Below are positions 1 to 8,875 of a stretch of DNA of 64,000 bases, piece by piece (position 1 is the stretch's first letter; each line of letters opens with the position of its first letter). A model generated the notes under the pieces. That model saw nothing but the letters and a program-made list of their open reading frames with translations, searched no databases and was not told where the DNA came from. The stretch is from Phycisphaeraceae bacterium. GTDB lineage: Bacteria; Planctomycetota; Phycisphaerae; Phycisphaerales; UBA1924. The stretch covers positions 682,001 to 746,000 of the forward strand of contig JAHBXI010000001.1 in the NCBI GenBank assembly GCA_019636515.1, written 5' to 3'. Made by a program: the position numbers and the translations under genes.

Positions 1-722
1 TCGGCGTGAACATCGACAACCTCCTGGTTTCCCAGCCCGACTCGGGGGAGCAGGCCCTGGAGATCTGCGAACTGCTCGTCCGGTCCAACGCCGTCGATGT
101 CATCATCGTCGACTCGGTCGCCGCCTTGATCCCAAAGGCCGAGATCGAAGGGGAGATGGGCGACGCGATCGTCGGTGTCCATGCCCGGCTCATGAGCCAG
201 GCGATGCGCAAACTCACCGGCATCATCGCCCGTTCCAACTGCACCGTCATCTTCATCAACCAGATCCGCGAGAAGATCGGCGTGATGTACGGGTCTCCCG
301 AGACAACCACCGGCGGGCGGGCCCTGAAGTTCTACTCCTCCGTGCGCATCGATGTCCGGCGGACAGGCGCGATCAAGGAGGGGGACGTCACCGTCGGGTC
401 GCGCACCCGCGCCCGGGTCGTCAAGAACAAGATCGCCCCTCCCTTCCGGGAGGCCGAGTTTGACATCATGTACGACTCGGGGATCTCGGGAGAGGGGGAC
501 ATGGTCGACCTGGGCGTCGAGGCCGGGATCGTCCAGAAAAGCGGGGCGTGGTACTCCTGCGGAGAGATCCGCATCGGGCAGGGACGCGAGGCCGCCAAGC
601 AGTTCCTCAAGGACAACGCCGAACTCGCCAAGGACATCCGCCGGCGGATCCTCGCCGTCAAACTCGCCCCCGGCACCGCCGCGCCCGCCGTCCGGGGAGA
701 CGCCGCCGACCTGGACGAGTGA
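1..722 (+). CDS. recA: RecA recombinase, 3' part (5' end outside window)
   Basis: This is the C-terminal two thirds of RecA, the ATP-dependent strand-exchange protein that also triggers LexA self-cleavage. The reading frame is open from base 3 (Gly-Val-Asn-Ile) and the true start lies to the left. Visible landmarks are the hydrophobic strand plus Asp of Walker B ([10 protein letters not shown]), the region before loop L1 (EIEGEMGD), the [12 protein letters not shown] stretch leading into loop L2, and [10 protein letters not shown]. The tail is short and acidic (DAADLDE), as usual in RecA. The identification is secure; only the N-terminal Walker A part is missing because of the window edge. 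A 7-bp hairpin follows the stop codon. Confidence 0.97.
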   Translation, partial: GVNIDNLLVSQPDSGEQALEICELLVRSNAVDVIIVDSVAALIPKAEIEGEMGDAIVGVHARLMSQAMRKLTGIIARSNCTVIFINQIREKIGVMYGSPETTTGGRALKFYSSVRIDVRRTGAIKEGDVTVGSRTRARVVKNKIAPPFREAEFDIMYDSGISGEGDMVDLGVEAGIVQKSGAWYSCGEIRIGQGREAAKQFLKDNAELAKDIRRRILAVKLAPGTAAPAVRGDAADLDE

Positions 723-753
723 TCGGCGGATCTCGTTCACACGTTTGCTGAAA

Positions 754-771
754 CCTCCGGCACACCGGAGG
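754..771 (+). terminator. Hairpin after recA
   Basis: A perfect 7-bp stem (CCTCCGG, loop CACA, CCGGAGG) lies 31 bases after the recA stop codon. There is no T-tract behind it, so it may be a weak or factor-assisted terminator or an mRNA 3'-end stabiliser. Its position between recA and the next gene is the main argument. Confidence 0.35.
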
Positions 772-847
772 AGAGAGTGTTCGGTTCGCGCCAACGCGCG
801 GGCCGACGCCTTCCGATCGACAACCGGCACGCCCCGTACCATCGGGC

Positions 848-1135
848 ATGCATCCGTTCCGCATCATCGTGGACGCCTCTCGCCACGCGGGAACAACCTC
901 CCGGCACGGCGGCGTTCGCTCCAGGGCCGTCTGCGTCGTCATCGCCGAGGACCTCGCCGCCGCCGTGCGAACCGCGACCACCGAGATCCTCGACATGGGA
1001 CTGGTCCCCGGGCCGCTGCTCGACGCCGCGGCCATCGATCCCACCTCCGCCGCGGACCACGAAGAGCAGGCGTCGATCATCGAGGCGCTCGAACGGGGCT
1101 GCTCCATCGTCCTCCACGACCCTCGCCCGGATTGA
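848..1135 (+). CDS. Hypothetical protein, 95 aa
   Basis: A short protein beginning MHPFRIIVDASR and ending in an acidic/proline tail. It has no signal peptide or membrane segment. The N-terminal third is basic with several His and Arg residues; the rest is helical and rich in Ala, Asp and Glu. It lies between recA and ribD on the same strand, 76 bases before ribD, and could be co-transcribed with it. No family was recognised. A second overlapping frame is a shadow of this and ribD. It is accepted because it fills an otherwise empty gap with a plausible amino-acid composition. Confidence 0.5.
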   Translation: MHPFRIIVDASRHAGTTSRHGGVRSRAVCVVIAEDLAAAVRTATTEILDMGLVPGPLLDAAAIDPTSAADHEEQASIIEALERGCSIVLHDPRPD

Positions 1136-1211
1136 AGCGACCGCCCCGCGAACCCCTCCCCGCCCGCATCGGGGCGAGCGGACGCGCCCGATTCCTACCA
1201 TCTCCCGTTCG

Positions 1212-2360
1212 ATGGCGACCGATCACGACAGATTCTTCATGGATATCGCCGCCCGGTCCGCCCTGCGAGCGATCGGTCGCGTCGAGCCCAACCCCATGGT
1301 CGGTTGCGTGCTGTCCCGTGAAGGCCGCATCCTGGCGGTCGGGCATCACCGCGTCCACGGCGAACTTCACGCCGAGCGCGACGCCATCGCGTCCTGCCGG
1401 GCGGCGGGGCACGACCCCCGCGGCTCGACGGCACACGTCACGCTCGAACCATGCAACGGCGTGGGCAACCAACCCCCGTGCGTCGAGGCGCTGATCGAGG
1501 CCGGCATCACCCGCGTCGTCTACGCCGTGCGAGATCCAAACCCCGCCAAGGCCGGGGGGGGGGATCGCCTCCGCTCGCACGGCGTCATCGTCGATCAACT
1601 CGGCGGGCACCCCCTGGCACACCGCCTGAGCGCCCCGTTCCGCCAACTCCTATCCGACGAACTTCCCTGGGTAACCGCCAAGTGGGCCCAGACGATCGAC
1701 GGCCGGATCGCGACCCGTGACGGCGAATCAAAGTGGATCTCGTCGCCCGCGGCCCGCCGCCGCGTACACCGATTCCGCTCGCGGATTGATGCCGTTCTCA
1801 CCGGGGTCGGGACCGTCCTTGCGGACAACCCGATGCTCACCGCGCGGGCCGAAGACGGGGCGCGTCGCGTGCGCCGCCGGGCCTGCCGCGTCGTGATCGA
1901 TTCACGCCTTTCGACCCCGCTTTCCTCGGCGCTGGTTGAATCCGCCGGAACGTACCGAACGATCATCGTCACGACTCCCGGTGACGAGGCATGGGCACGC
2001 CGCCGTGAGTCACTCACTCGCGCCGGGATCGATGTGCTCGACGTGCCACCGAATCCCGATGGGAAGGCCGACCTGCGACAGGCCCTTGCCGCCCTGGCAC
2101 GGCAACGCGAACTCTCGACGATCCTGGTCGAGGCCGGGCCGCGGCTGCTCGGCGGGCTGCTCTTAGCCTCGCTCGTCAACGAGGCGATCGTCCACCTCGC
2201 CCCGATGATCCTCGCGGACGAGCACGCCCGCCCCTGCGCGACGGGGCGTGAAGCCCCGTTGCTCTCCGGGGCGTCGCGCTGGAGACTCGACCGCGTCAAG
2301 CGGATCGGCCCGGACGTCGAACTGTGGTACTCGCGCGACGACCGCCACGGCCGCCAGTGA
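1212..2360 (+). CDS. ribD: Bifunctional riboflavin biosynthesis deaminase/reductase RibD
   Basis: RibD deaminates the pyrimidine produced by GTP cyclohydrolase II and then reduces its ribosyl side chain in riboflavin synthesis. The 382-aa product has the cytidine-deaminase-type zinc site HAE (residues 53-55) with Cys81 and Cys90 in EPCNGVGNQPPC, then an NADPH-dependent reductase domain from about residue 150 (DGRIATRDGESKWIS). ATG 1212 is chosen because it gives the family-typical start just before the first helix; the frame is open much further upstream only because of high GC. A run of ten G at 1554-1563 lies in the domain linker, where relatives usually have one more residue (AGRG-type loop). 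Apart from that loop both domains look intact. Confidence 0.93.
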   Translation: MATDHDRFFMDIAARSALRAIGRVEPNPMVGCVLSREGRILAVGHHRVHGELHAERDAIASCRAAGHDPRGSTAHVTLEPCNGVGNQPPCVEALIEAGITRVVYAVRDPNPAKAGGGDRLRSHGVIVDQLGGHPLAHRLSAPFRQLLSDELPWVTAKWAQTIDGRIATRDGESKWISSPAARRRVHRFRSRIDAVLTGVGTVLADNPMLTARAEDGARRVRRRACRVVIDSRLSTPLSSALVESAGTYRTIIVTTPGDEAWARRRESLTRAGIDVLDVPPNPDGKADLRQALAALARQRELSTILVEAGPRLLGGLLLASLVNEAIVHLAPMILADEHARPCATGREAPLLSGASRWRLDRVKRIGPDVELWYSRDDRHGRQ

Positions 2361-2423
2361 TGTAGAATGCACGATCGGACGCGCCCCGCACCCCGATCTT
2401 GGCGCGATGCCGACGGACACCCG

Positions 2424-3014
2424 ATGAGCGACGCCCATTCCATCTTCCGCCGCGCCACAACGACCGCACGGGACCTTCTCGAGCAGGTCCGCCACGACCT
2501 CTCGGCCGAGCGGGCCTTCACGGGTATCGCCGCCGAGTTCACCACCGCCCTCCGCGACGGGAACAAGGCGATCATCTGCGGCAACGGCGGCTCGATGTGC
2601 GACGCCATGCACTTTGCCGAGGAACTCACCGGGCGCTTCCGCGACGACCGGCCGGCCCTGGCCGCGATCGCCCTCGCGGACCCGTCCCACCTCTCCTGCG
2701 TCGCCAACGACTTCGGCTACGAGCAGGTCTTCGCCCGCGGGGTCGAGGCCCTGGGCCGACCCGGCGACGTGCTGGCCGTTCTGTCCACCAGCGGCCGCTC
2801 CCCGAACATCGCCGCGGCGATCCGGGCGGCCCGGCAACGGGGCATGAAGACCGTCGCGCTGCTTGGACAGGGGGGAGGCCCCGTCGCCGGCTCATGCGAC
2901 CACGAGTTCATCGCCCCCGGGACGACTTCCGATCGCATCCAGGAAGTCCACATGATGTTCCTGCACGCGCTGGTCGAGGCCGTCGAGGCCGCGCTGTTTC
3001 CCCCTCGCGCCTGA
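2424..3014 (+). CDS. gmhA: Phosphoheptose isomerase-like SIS protein (GmhA type)
   Basis: A 196-aa sugar isomerase (SIS) domain protein. GmhA converts sedoheptulose 7-phosphate to D-glycero-manno-heptose 7-phosphate, the first step toward ADP- or GDP-heptose. Typical motifs are GNGGSMCDAMHFAEELTGR (about residues 54-72), LSTSGRSPNI, and the C-terminal DRIQEVHMMFLHALVE helix carrying the catalytic Glu/His pair. The start at 2424 fits the family; an in-frame ATG at 2367 would add 19 unconserved residues. A bifunctional heptose kinase/adenylyltransferase is encoded at 21.5-23.2 kb, so two steps of the same pathway are in this window. It converges with coaD across a hairpin. Confidence 0.88.
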   Translation: MSDAHSIFRRATTTARDLLEQVRHDLSAERAFTGIAAEFTTALRDGNKAIICGNGGSMCDAMHFAEELTGRFRDDRPALAAIALADPSHLSCVANDFGYEQVFARGVEALGRPGDVLAVLSTSGRSPNIAAAIRAARQRGMKTVALLGQGGGPVAGSCDHEFIAPGTTSDRIQEVHMMFLHALVEAVEAALFPPRA

Positions 3015-3031
3015 GCCGGGGCCGCGCGACG

Positions 3032-3050
3032 GGCCGGCTCCCCGCCGGCC
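3032..3050. terminator. Hairpin between convergent gmhA and coaD
   Basis: GGCCGGC, a 5-base loop, then GCCGGCC forms a perfect 7-bp GC stem in the short gap between the convergent gmhA and coaD genes. It could end transcription from both sides. There is no U-tract on either strand, so the assignment rests on position and symmetry. Confidence 0.4.
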
Positions 3051-3066
3051 TCAAAACAACCCGGCG

Positions 3067-3609
3067 TCACGTCCGCAATCGCTCGAGCATCGGATGGCGA
3101 CTTGCTTTCTTGCGACCAAGGGCCGCGATCACCGGCGGGGGACACATCCCCGAGAGGGCCTTGAGGTCGTCCCCCAGCGCCGTGATCTGCCGAATCAGGC
3201 TCGACGAGGTGTACGCGAAACTCTGCCCCGCCACCACGAACGCCGTCTCGAGACCCGCCACCTCGCGGTTGGTCACCGCCTGCTGCACTTCGTACTGAAG
3301 ATCCGACAGGTTCCGCACGCCCCGCAGCAGCGCCGACGCCCCGACCGACCGCGCAAAATCAACCGTCAGCCCGTTGTACGCGCGCACCGTCACGGGGGCC
3401 AGCCCGTCGTCGCGGCTGGTCATCTCGCTCACCAGTTCGGCGGCAAGTTCAAGCCGTTCGTCCGCGGTGAACAGGACATCCTTGCCCGGGTTGCGGCCGA
3501 TCGCCACGATCAGTTCGTCGAAGAGTTTGCGACCACGCTCGATCACGTCGAGGTGCCCGTAGGTCATCGGATCGAAGGAGCCAGGAAAGACGGCCAGGTG
3601 CTTGGGCAT
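3067..3609 (-). CDS. coaD: Phosphopantetheine adenylyltransferase CoaD
   Basis: CoaD makes dephospho-CoA from ATP and 4'-phosphopantetheine, the penultimate step of CoA synthesis. The 180-aa size matches the family. The nucleotidyltransferase signature FPGSFDPMTYGH is at residues 7-18, with the mid-protein ALLRGVRNLSDLQYE motif and the C-terminal TSSSLIRQI element. ATG 3609 (MPKHLAVFPGS) is chosen because the signature must sit close to the N terminus; a start 12 codons upstream would add a non-homologous Arg/Pro-rich stretch. It lies 47 bases downstream of the ketosynthase stop on the same strand and may share its transcript. Confidence 0.95.
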   Translation of the reverse strand: MPKHLAVFPGSFDPMTYGHLDVIERGRKLFDELIVAIGRNPGKDVLFTADERLELAAELVSEMTSRDDGLAPVTVRAYNGLTVDFARSVGASALLRGVRNLSDLQYEVQQAVTNREVAGLETAFVVAGQSFAYTSSSLIRQITALGDDLKALSGMCPPPVIAALGRKKASRHPMLERLRT

Positions 3610-3656
3610 GGGTGGAGTTACTCGCGCAGGCCGAGCGGCGCCCATCTCGGAGCCGC

Positions 3657-5000
3657 TCAGGGAGATTCATCGAACCGCCGTACCACGACGGTGTCGTTCT
3701 GCCCGCCGAATCCGAATGAATTGGACATGCACACCCGCACGCCCCCCACCGCGTTCAGGTCCCTGGGCGCGTTGGGAACATAGTCAAGATCGCACTCCGG
3801 ATCGGGCGTCCGGAGGTTGATCGTCGGAGGCACCACGCCCGTCTGGATCGCCTTCACGCACGTGATCAGTTCCACCGCGCCGGCCGCCTGGATCAGGTGG
3901 CCGAGCATGCTCTTGACGCTCGAAAACGGGATGCGCCCCGCCAGCGGACCAAAGACGGACTTGACCGCCACCGACTCGATCTTGTCGTTCTCCTTCGTCC
4001 CCGTACCATGGGCGGAGATGTAGTGAATACCCGGGCGCCCGTCGGCCGCGGGCTCGCGCGGGTCGATCCCCGCCTGTTTGAGCGCGGCAACCATCGCCGC
4101 CTGGGCTCCCTTGCCGTCGGGCTGGATGTCGGTGATGCGGTAGGCATCCGCGGTCGATCCGTAGCCGGCGATCTCCGCCAGCGGCGTCGCCCCGCGAGAC
4201 CTCGCGTGGTCCAGCGACTCGATCACCAGGATCCCCGAACCCTCCCCCATCACAAAGCCGTCACGCGTCTGGTCGAACGGGCGGGCCGCCGTCGCGGCGC
4301 TGTCCCGCCGCTGCGACATCGCCGTCAGGCGGATGAACCCGGTCATCCCCAGGGGATGGATCATGCTGTGCGTGCCCCCCGCGAGCATCACGTCCGCGTC
4401 GCCACGGCGGATCATCTCAAATGCCTCGCCCACCGACTGCGCCCCCGCCGCGCACGCCGTCATGCAATTGAACGCCGGACCACGGCAACCGAACTCATAC
4501 GCCAGGTGCGAGATCGCCAGGTTCGGCTCCTGCTCGATCTCACGCGTCGCGGCCATACGCGCCATCGCGGCACGGACCCACGCCTCGCCGTCGCCGCGCG
4601 CCTCCCCCGTCTCCTGCCCGCGGCGGTACCCCGCGATGTTCGCCGCCGCGAAATTCGGGAAATCGAGCGAGCCTTCTCCGGCGCCCAGGTAGATCCCCAC
4701 CCGGCGCTGATTCACGCGGAAACGATCAAGACCGGCCTGACGCCACGCCGACGACGCCGCCGCGAGCGCGAACTTGGAACTGATCCCCGCGACCGAGTGC
4801 CGGCCGTGCGTATCGGGCAAAAAATCCGCCAGGTCAAAGCCCCGGACCTCCGCCGCGAAGTTGGTCACAAACGTCGAGGCGTCGAATCGCGTGACCGGCC
4901 CGATCGCCGCCTCTCCGGCAAGCAGACGATGCCACACCGCGTCAAGGCCGTGCCCAAGCGGCGTGATCCACCCCATCCCTGTGATCACCACTCGGGTCAC
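3657..5000 (-). CDS. fabF: 3-oxoacyl-ACP synthase, FabF type
   Basis: A 447-aa beta-ketoacyl-ACP synthase, the condensing enzyme of fatty-acid elongation. The active-site Cys is about residue 183 in MTACAAGAQSVG. The two catalytic His are in SAHGTGTKEND and SMLGHLIQAAG, and the C-terminal NSFGFGGQN element is present. GTG 5000 is preferred because it gives the canonical MTRVVITGMGWITPLG start with a GGAA-type ribosome site a few bases upstream; longer readings run into the 3' end of the preceding gene. No acyl-carrier protein or other fab genes adjoin it, so it may be a second FabF-like enzyme rather than part of a fab cluster. Confidence 0.92.
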   Translation of the reverse strand: MTRVVITGMGWITPLGHGLDAVWHRLLAGEAAIGPVTRFDASTFVTNFAAEVRGFDLADFLPDTHGRHSVAGISSKFALAAASSAWRQAGLDRFRVNQRRVGIYLGAGEGSLDFPNFAAANIAGYRRGQETGEARGDGEAWVRAAMARMAATREIEQEPNLAISHLAYEFGCRGPAFNCMTACAAGAQSVGEAFEMIRRGDADVMLAGGTHSMIHPLGMTGFIRLTAMSQRRDSAATAARPFDQTRDGFVMGEGSGILVIESLDHARSRGATPLAEIAGYGSTADAYRITDIQPDGKGAQAAMVAALKQAGIDPREPAADGRPGIHYISAHGTGTKENDKIESVAVKSVFGPLAGRIPFSSVKSMLGHLIQAAGAVELITCVKAIQTGVVPPTINLRTPDPECDLDYVPNAPRDLNAVGGVRVCMSNSFGFGGQNDTVVVRRFDESP

Positions 5001-5049
5001 GATGCGTTCCTTTCCACGCGCCGCCCGCGGCGGACGCCGGGCACGGGAC

Positions 5050-5694
5050 TTACCGATCGAACTCGGCCGTCTTGGGACCACCCTCGCCGGGCTCGTCCTC
5101 GAACTCCTCCGGGCCTTCTTCGTCACGACCGATATTGAGTTTCTCGATGTTCAGCACCCGAACCAGGCCGTCCTTCAGGCGACGCTCGGCGAAATTGATG
5201 ATCAGCCCCAGTTCAAGGTCCGCGGCCTTCAGTTGCGCCCTGACCGCCGAACGCTCGAACGAGCCGATCTCGCCCGGACGAGCCATCAACTCGACCACGA
5301 AGCGATTCTCGATCAGCAGGTCGGTCGTCACCGTGCCCACCTGCCGATCCTTGTACATCACCGGGATCGCCTTGCCCTGCGTGTAGGAAATCCCCCCCGC
5401 GGTCAGTTCGCCCTTCAACGCCTCCGCGTACACCGACTCGTCGAACCCGGGTCCCAGACTCCGGTGAACGTCGATCGCGCACCCGATCAACCGTCGGGAG
5501 ATGTCCGTCAGCGCGGGATCAAGGTCCGACAACGGGACGCCACGACGCTCACGAGGACCGCCCTCCGAGTACTCCCTGGAGTGCCCGCCGGGTCCCCCGT
5601 ACCCACCACGAGGCCCTCCGCCACGCCCACCGTACCCCCGGCCGCGACCGCCCTCGCCGTATCCTCCGCGTGATTCCCGATAGTCGCCGTTCAT
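5050..5694 (-). CDS. GxxExxY protein with RGG-rich N-terminal region
   Basis: A 214-aa protein in two parts. Residues 1-50 are almost entirely Gly, Arg and Tyr in RGG/GGY-type repeats, a low-complexity composition seen in RNA-binding tails. From about residue 55 follows a GxxExxY domain: the name motif is in GPGFDESVYAE, followed by VPVMYKDRQVG-like strands and VVELMARPGEIGSF. The GxxExxY family has a PD-(D/E)XK nuclease-like fold and no firmly assigned function. The tail is acidic. ATG 5694 is preceded by GGGAG at good spacing. The gene follows nrdR on the same strand with a gap of about 200 bases. The RGG head is unusual for the family. Confidence 0.85.
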   Translation of the reverse strand: MNGDYRESRGGYGEGGRGRGYGGRGGGPRGGYGGPGGHSREYSEGGPRERRGVPLSDLDPALTDISRRLIGCAIDVHRSLGPGFDESVYAEALKGELTAGGISYTQGKAIPVMYKDRQVGTVTTDLLIENRFVVELMARPGEIGSFERSAVRAQLKAADLELGLIINFAERRLKDGLVRVLNIEKLNIGRDEEGPEEFEDEPGEGGPKTAEFDR

Positions 5695-5892
5695 CTCGTT
5701 GCTCCCGCGCCGGGACAAAGTCGCCCGCGAAGAAAAGACCCTCTCGGGCCCGAAGAGTCCGTAGAACCGTTCCACGGGACCAGAATCTGTAGGACGTTCA
5801 ACGCCCCGGGGCGCGGCGGCGACCCCGCCAGGCACGCGGCCGACCATCCAGAGCCAGGCCGCTGGGAACCCGCCCGCCCGCAACCTCCACGC

Positions 5893-6381
5893 TCAAAAAA
5901 GTTTCTGCTGGTCTTTCACGTCCTTGACTCGCCTCTGCAGCAGTTCCAGTTCACCCAGCAGGTCTTCCACGCTCCGGAACTTGCGGTACTCGCTCGCGTA
6001 ACGGATATACGCGACCTCGTCCAGGTCCTTGAGTTTCTGCATCACACGCTCACCGATCAGCCGAGACTCGACCTCTCGGTCGAATTCTCGGTGCAGTTCA
6101 TCCTCGATCTGGTCGGCCATGCGACCCTTGATCTCCTCGGGGACCGCCCGCTTGCCAAACGCCGCCATGATCCCCCGCATGATGTTGTCGCGGTTGAACG
6201 GCACCCGCGTCCCGTCTCGCTTGATGACCACCAGACGCGCCGTCTGCTCGACACGTTCGTACGTCGTGAACCGCTTGCCGCAGCCCAGGCACTCCCGACG
6301 ACGGCGAACCACCTTCGCCGCGTCGGACTCCCGGCTGTCGATCACCTTGTCGTTGTTCGCGTTGCAGTAGGGACAGATCAC
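5893..6381 (-). CDS. nrdR: Transcriptional repressor NrdR
   Basis: NrdR is the zinc-ribbon/ATP-cone repressor of ribonucleotide reductase genes. The 162-aa product has the expected order: a zinc ribbon with MICPYC at the start and ECLGCGKRF at residues 30-38, then an ATP-cone domain (LVVIKRDGTRVPFNRDNI) and the helical FDREVESRLIGERVM segment, ending in DLDEVAYIRYASEYRKF. The length is about 10 residues above the usual 150 because of a short basic tail. It is divergently placed from glyS with about 145 bases between the two starts. No nrd gene is in the window. Confidence 0.96.
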   Translation of the reverse strand: MICPYCNANNDKVIDSRESDAAKVVRRRRECLGCGKRFTTYERVEQTARLVVIKRDGTRVPFNRDNIMRGIMAAFGKRAVPEEIKGRMADQIEDELHREFDREVESRLIGERVMQKLKDLDEVAYIRYASEYRKFRSVEDLLGELELLQRRVKDVKDQQKLF

Positions 6382-6526
6382 GTCGTCACCACCTGTCGGG
6401 GATTTGGGACTGGCCGGGCACGACCCGCGGTATGGTGACGACTCCGGACCATCACGTCAAACCGGCACGCCGATTGACCGGGCGTATCCTTGCCCGCTCG
6501 GCACGACACGACACCGGAGACCCGAC

Positions 6527-8248
6527 GTGACCACGGACCCGACCCCGACTCCCGACCACGCCACGACCACGCCCGCCGGGGCGGCATCCACCCCCGGGAC
6601 CCCCGCCGCCAAGTCCATGGATGCCATCATGGCCTTGTGCAAGCGCCGCGGGTTCATCTACCAGGCCAGCGAGATCTACGGCGGGATCAACGGCTTTTGG
6701 GATTACGGCCCGCTCGGGGCGCAACTCAAGAAGAACCTCCGCGACGCCTGGTGGCAGGACATGGTCCTGCGTCCATGCTGGGGAAGAAGCGGCCCCAACG
6801 GCAAGCCGGTTCGATGCGTCCCCGTCGAGACCTGCATCATCCAGCATCCCAGGGTCTGGGAGGCCAGCGGGCACGTCGCGGGGTTCAACGACCCGATGGT
6901 GGATGACAAGCAGACCAAGCAGCGCTTTCGAGCGGATCACCTGTTCGGGCTGTTCGCCCGTCCACAGTCATCCGGGGGTCAGGGTCACTTTGAAATCCCA
7001 AAGGTGACCATCGTCGCCTCCACCGTCGGCGAAGCCGTCGAGCGGCTTGTCAGTGAGAAACCGCTCCGAAAGATCTTCAACGTGCGCGACGTGGGGCACT
7101 CCTCCGGCGCCTCGGGGACCGTCCAGGCCGATCTTGGCGGTGGGATGCATCACTGGCACGTCGAAGCGGTCAGGTGGAATCAACTGGATGAAGCCGCCCT
7201 CCAAGAGGTCCCTTCTCCGTTCACCGGGAAGCGGGGCTCGCTCACCTCCCCTCGCCAGTTCAACCTCATGTTCAAGACCTACACCGGAGCCACCGCGACC
7301 GAGGATGACAAGGTCTACATGCGCCCCGAGACCGCCCAGGGCATCTTCGTCCAGTTCAAGAACGTCATCGACACCACCCGCGTCAAGGTCCCCTTCGGCA
7401 TCGCAAACACCGGCAAGAGTTTTCGCAACGAGGTCACGCCGCGCAATTTCACCTTCCGTTCCAGGGAGTTTGAGCAGGCCGAACTCGAGTTTTTCTGCCA
7501 CCCCGACGAGTCGGTCGATTGGTACCGATTCTGGCGGGATTTCCGCATGGAATGGTGGAAGTCGGTCGGGCTGGCGGGCGACAACCTCGTCCTGCGCGAA
7601 CACGACAAGGATGAACTCTCGCACTACTCCCAGGGGACCAGCGACGTCGAGTACCGATTCCCCTTCACCGCCCCCGGGTTCGGTGAACTCGAGGGCATCG
7701 CCCACCGCGGCAACTTCGACCTGACCCAGCACCAGCGGCACTCGGGCGCCAAACTCGAATACAACGACACCGAGCGCGGGGAACCGCTCCCCAACGGGCA
7801 GCGCCGCGGGGAACGCTACCTCCCCCACTGCATCGAGCCCGCCGCCGGACTCGACCGCGGAGTCCTGGCCCTGTTGTGCGAGGCGTACACCGTCGATCCG
7901 TCCCGGGCCTCTCCCGAATTCCTCAAACTCCACCCGAGACTGGCCCCCATCAAGGCCGCCGTCTTCCCCCTGGTGGCCAAGGACGGCATGCCCGAGATCG
8001 CGGAGAAACTCCACGCCGACCTCTGCGAGCGGTTCTGGCGCGCCGGCGCGATCGAGTTGGACGAGAAGCAGTCGATCGGCAAACGCTACGCCCGCATGGA
8101 CGAGGCCGGGTGTCCCTTCTGCTTCACCATCGACGGCGACACGCTCAAGGACCAGTCCGTCACGATCCGCGAGCGAGACACCGGGGAGCAGCACCGCATC
8201 GCGATCGACGCCGTCTCGGGGTTCCTCACGGATAAACTCGGGGGCTAA
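6527..8248 (+). CDS. glyS: Glycyl-tRNA synthetase, single-subunit (alpha2) type
   Basis: This class II synthetase charges tRNA-Gly. It is the homodimeric form found in archaea, eukaryotes and some bacteria rather than the alpha2beta2 bacterial form. Landmarks are IYGGINGFWDYGPLGAQLK near residue 55, the motif 2 region FRNEVTPRN, and PAAGLDRGVLALL (motif 3). The C-terminal anticodon-binding domain begins with LAPIKAAVFPLV. The product has 573 aa. GTG 6527 follows CCGGAGA at good spacing and yields a 30-residue Thr/Pro/Ala-rich leader; ATG 6617 is the alternative. No glyQ/glyS pair of the other type is visible nearby. Confidence 0.95.
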   Translation: MTTDPTPTPDHATTTPAGAASTPGTPAAKSMDAIMALCKRRGFIYQASEIYGGINGFWDYGPLGAQLKKNLRDAWWQDMVLRPCWGRSGPNGKPVRCVPVETCIIQHPRVWEASGHVAGFNDPMVDDKQTKQRFRADHLFGLFARPQSSGGQGHFEIPKVTIVASTVGEAVERLVSEKPLRKIFNVRDVGHSSGASGTVQADLGGGMHHWHVEAVRWNQLDEAALQEVPSPFTGKRGSLTSPRQFNLMFKTYTGATATEDDKVYMRPETAQGIFVQFKNVIDTTRVKVPFGIANTGKSFRNEVTPRNFTFRSREFEQAELEFFCHPDESVDWYRFWRDFRMEWWKSVGLAGDNLVLREHDKDELSHYSQGTSDVEYRFPFTAPGFGELEGIAHRGNFDLTQHQRHSGAKLEYNDTERGEPLPNGQRRGERYLPHCIEPAAGLDRGVLALLCEAYTVDPSRASPEFLKLHPRLAPIKAAVFPLVAKDGMPEIAEKLHADLCERFWRAGAIELDEKQSIGKRYARMDEAGCPFCFTIDGDTLKDQSVTIRERDTGEQHRIAIDAVSGFLTDKLGG

Positions 8249-8292
8249 GTCCCGCAAACCGGCCCGGCCACGGCCCCGGCGCCGTCAATCAC

Positions 8293-8853
8293 TCAACGCC
8301 CCGGGGATTCGGCGGGCCGTCGCCCGTCCGGGGTACCGCTCCCGGCCCCGGAGTCAGCCCCGGAGTCCGCCCCGGAATCGGGGACCGCCTCCAGCAGGCC
8401 GATCTTCGTGATTTTCAGGGCGTGGCATATCTCGTGCAGGCGCACCAGGTCGTCGTACGGGACGTCGGCCGAGGGCGTTACCAGGAGCGTCACGTTCTCC
8501 GGACCGACACGGGCCGCCTCGCGCCCGAGCGCGGCCGCCAACGCGCGGTCGTCATCGCCCTCGATCCCGGCGCCCTCGATCAGCACGCGACCACCGGGCG
8601 CCACACGCACCGCCACGTCCAGTCGGACCTCCTCGCGCGGAGCCTCCGAGGGCAACGCCGCCGCGCGCCGTACCGGTAGCGCGGTCCGGAGCATCCACTC
8701 CGGACCCATCACCGCCGTGCTCGCCATGAAAAACACCAGGATCACCATCACCACGTCCACCATCGGCGTCATGTTCGGCCCGTAGTGCATCTCCCATCGC
8801 TCTCGGGCGGATAGCCGGCGGACAAGCCCTTTTCGACGCCTCTTCGATCCCAT
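8293..8853 (-). CDS. ExbD/TolR-family protein (copy 1)
   Basis: A 186-aa ExbD/TolR protein, an inner-membrane partner that couples proton flow through an ExbB/TolQ channel to envelope energisation. A basic cytoplasmic N terminus (GSKRRRKG) is followed by MTPMVDVVMVILVFFM, the single membrane segment carrying the conserved Asp, then a periplasmic domain (LLVTPSADVPYDDLVRL). The tail repeats SGADSGADSGAGSG. It lies immediately downstream of a second ExbD-like gene: a GTG at 8874 sits directly after the neighbour's stop and is an alternative start seven codons upstream. No ExbB/TolQ/MotA-like gene accompanies the pair here. Confidence 0.85.
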   Translation of the reverse strand: MGSKRRRKGLVRRLSARERWEMHYGPNMTPMVDVVMVILVFFMASTAVMGPEWMLRTALPVRRAAALPSEAPREEVRLDVAVRVAPGGRVLIEGAGIEGDDDRALAAALGREAARVGPENVTLLVTPSADVPYDDLVRLHEICHALKITKIGLLEAVPDSGADSGADSGAGSGTPDGRRPAESPGR

Positions 8854-8875
8854 GGCTCGTTCACCCGATCCCACA

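Noticed and set aside
777..1211. Upstream extension of ribD to base 777
   Set aside because: The added residues are Arg/Pro/Ser-rich and not family-like, and they overlap the separate 95-aa frame at 848.
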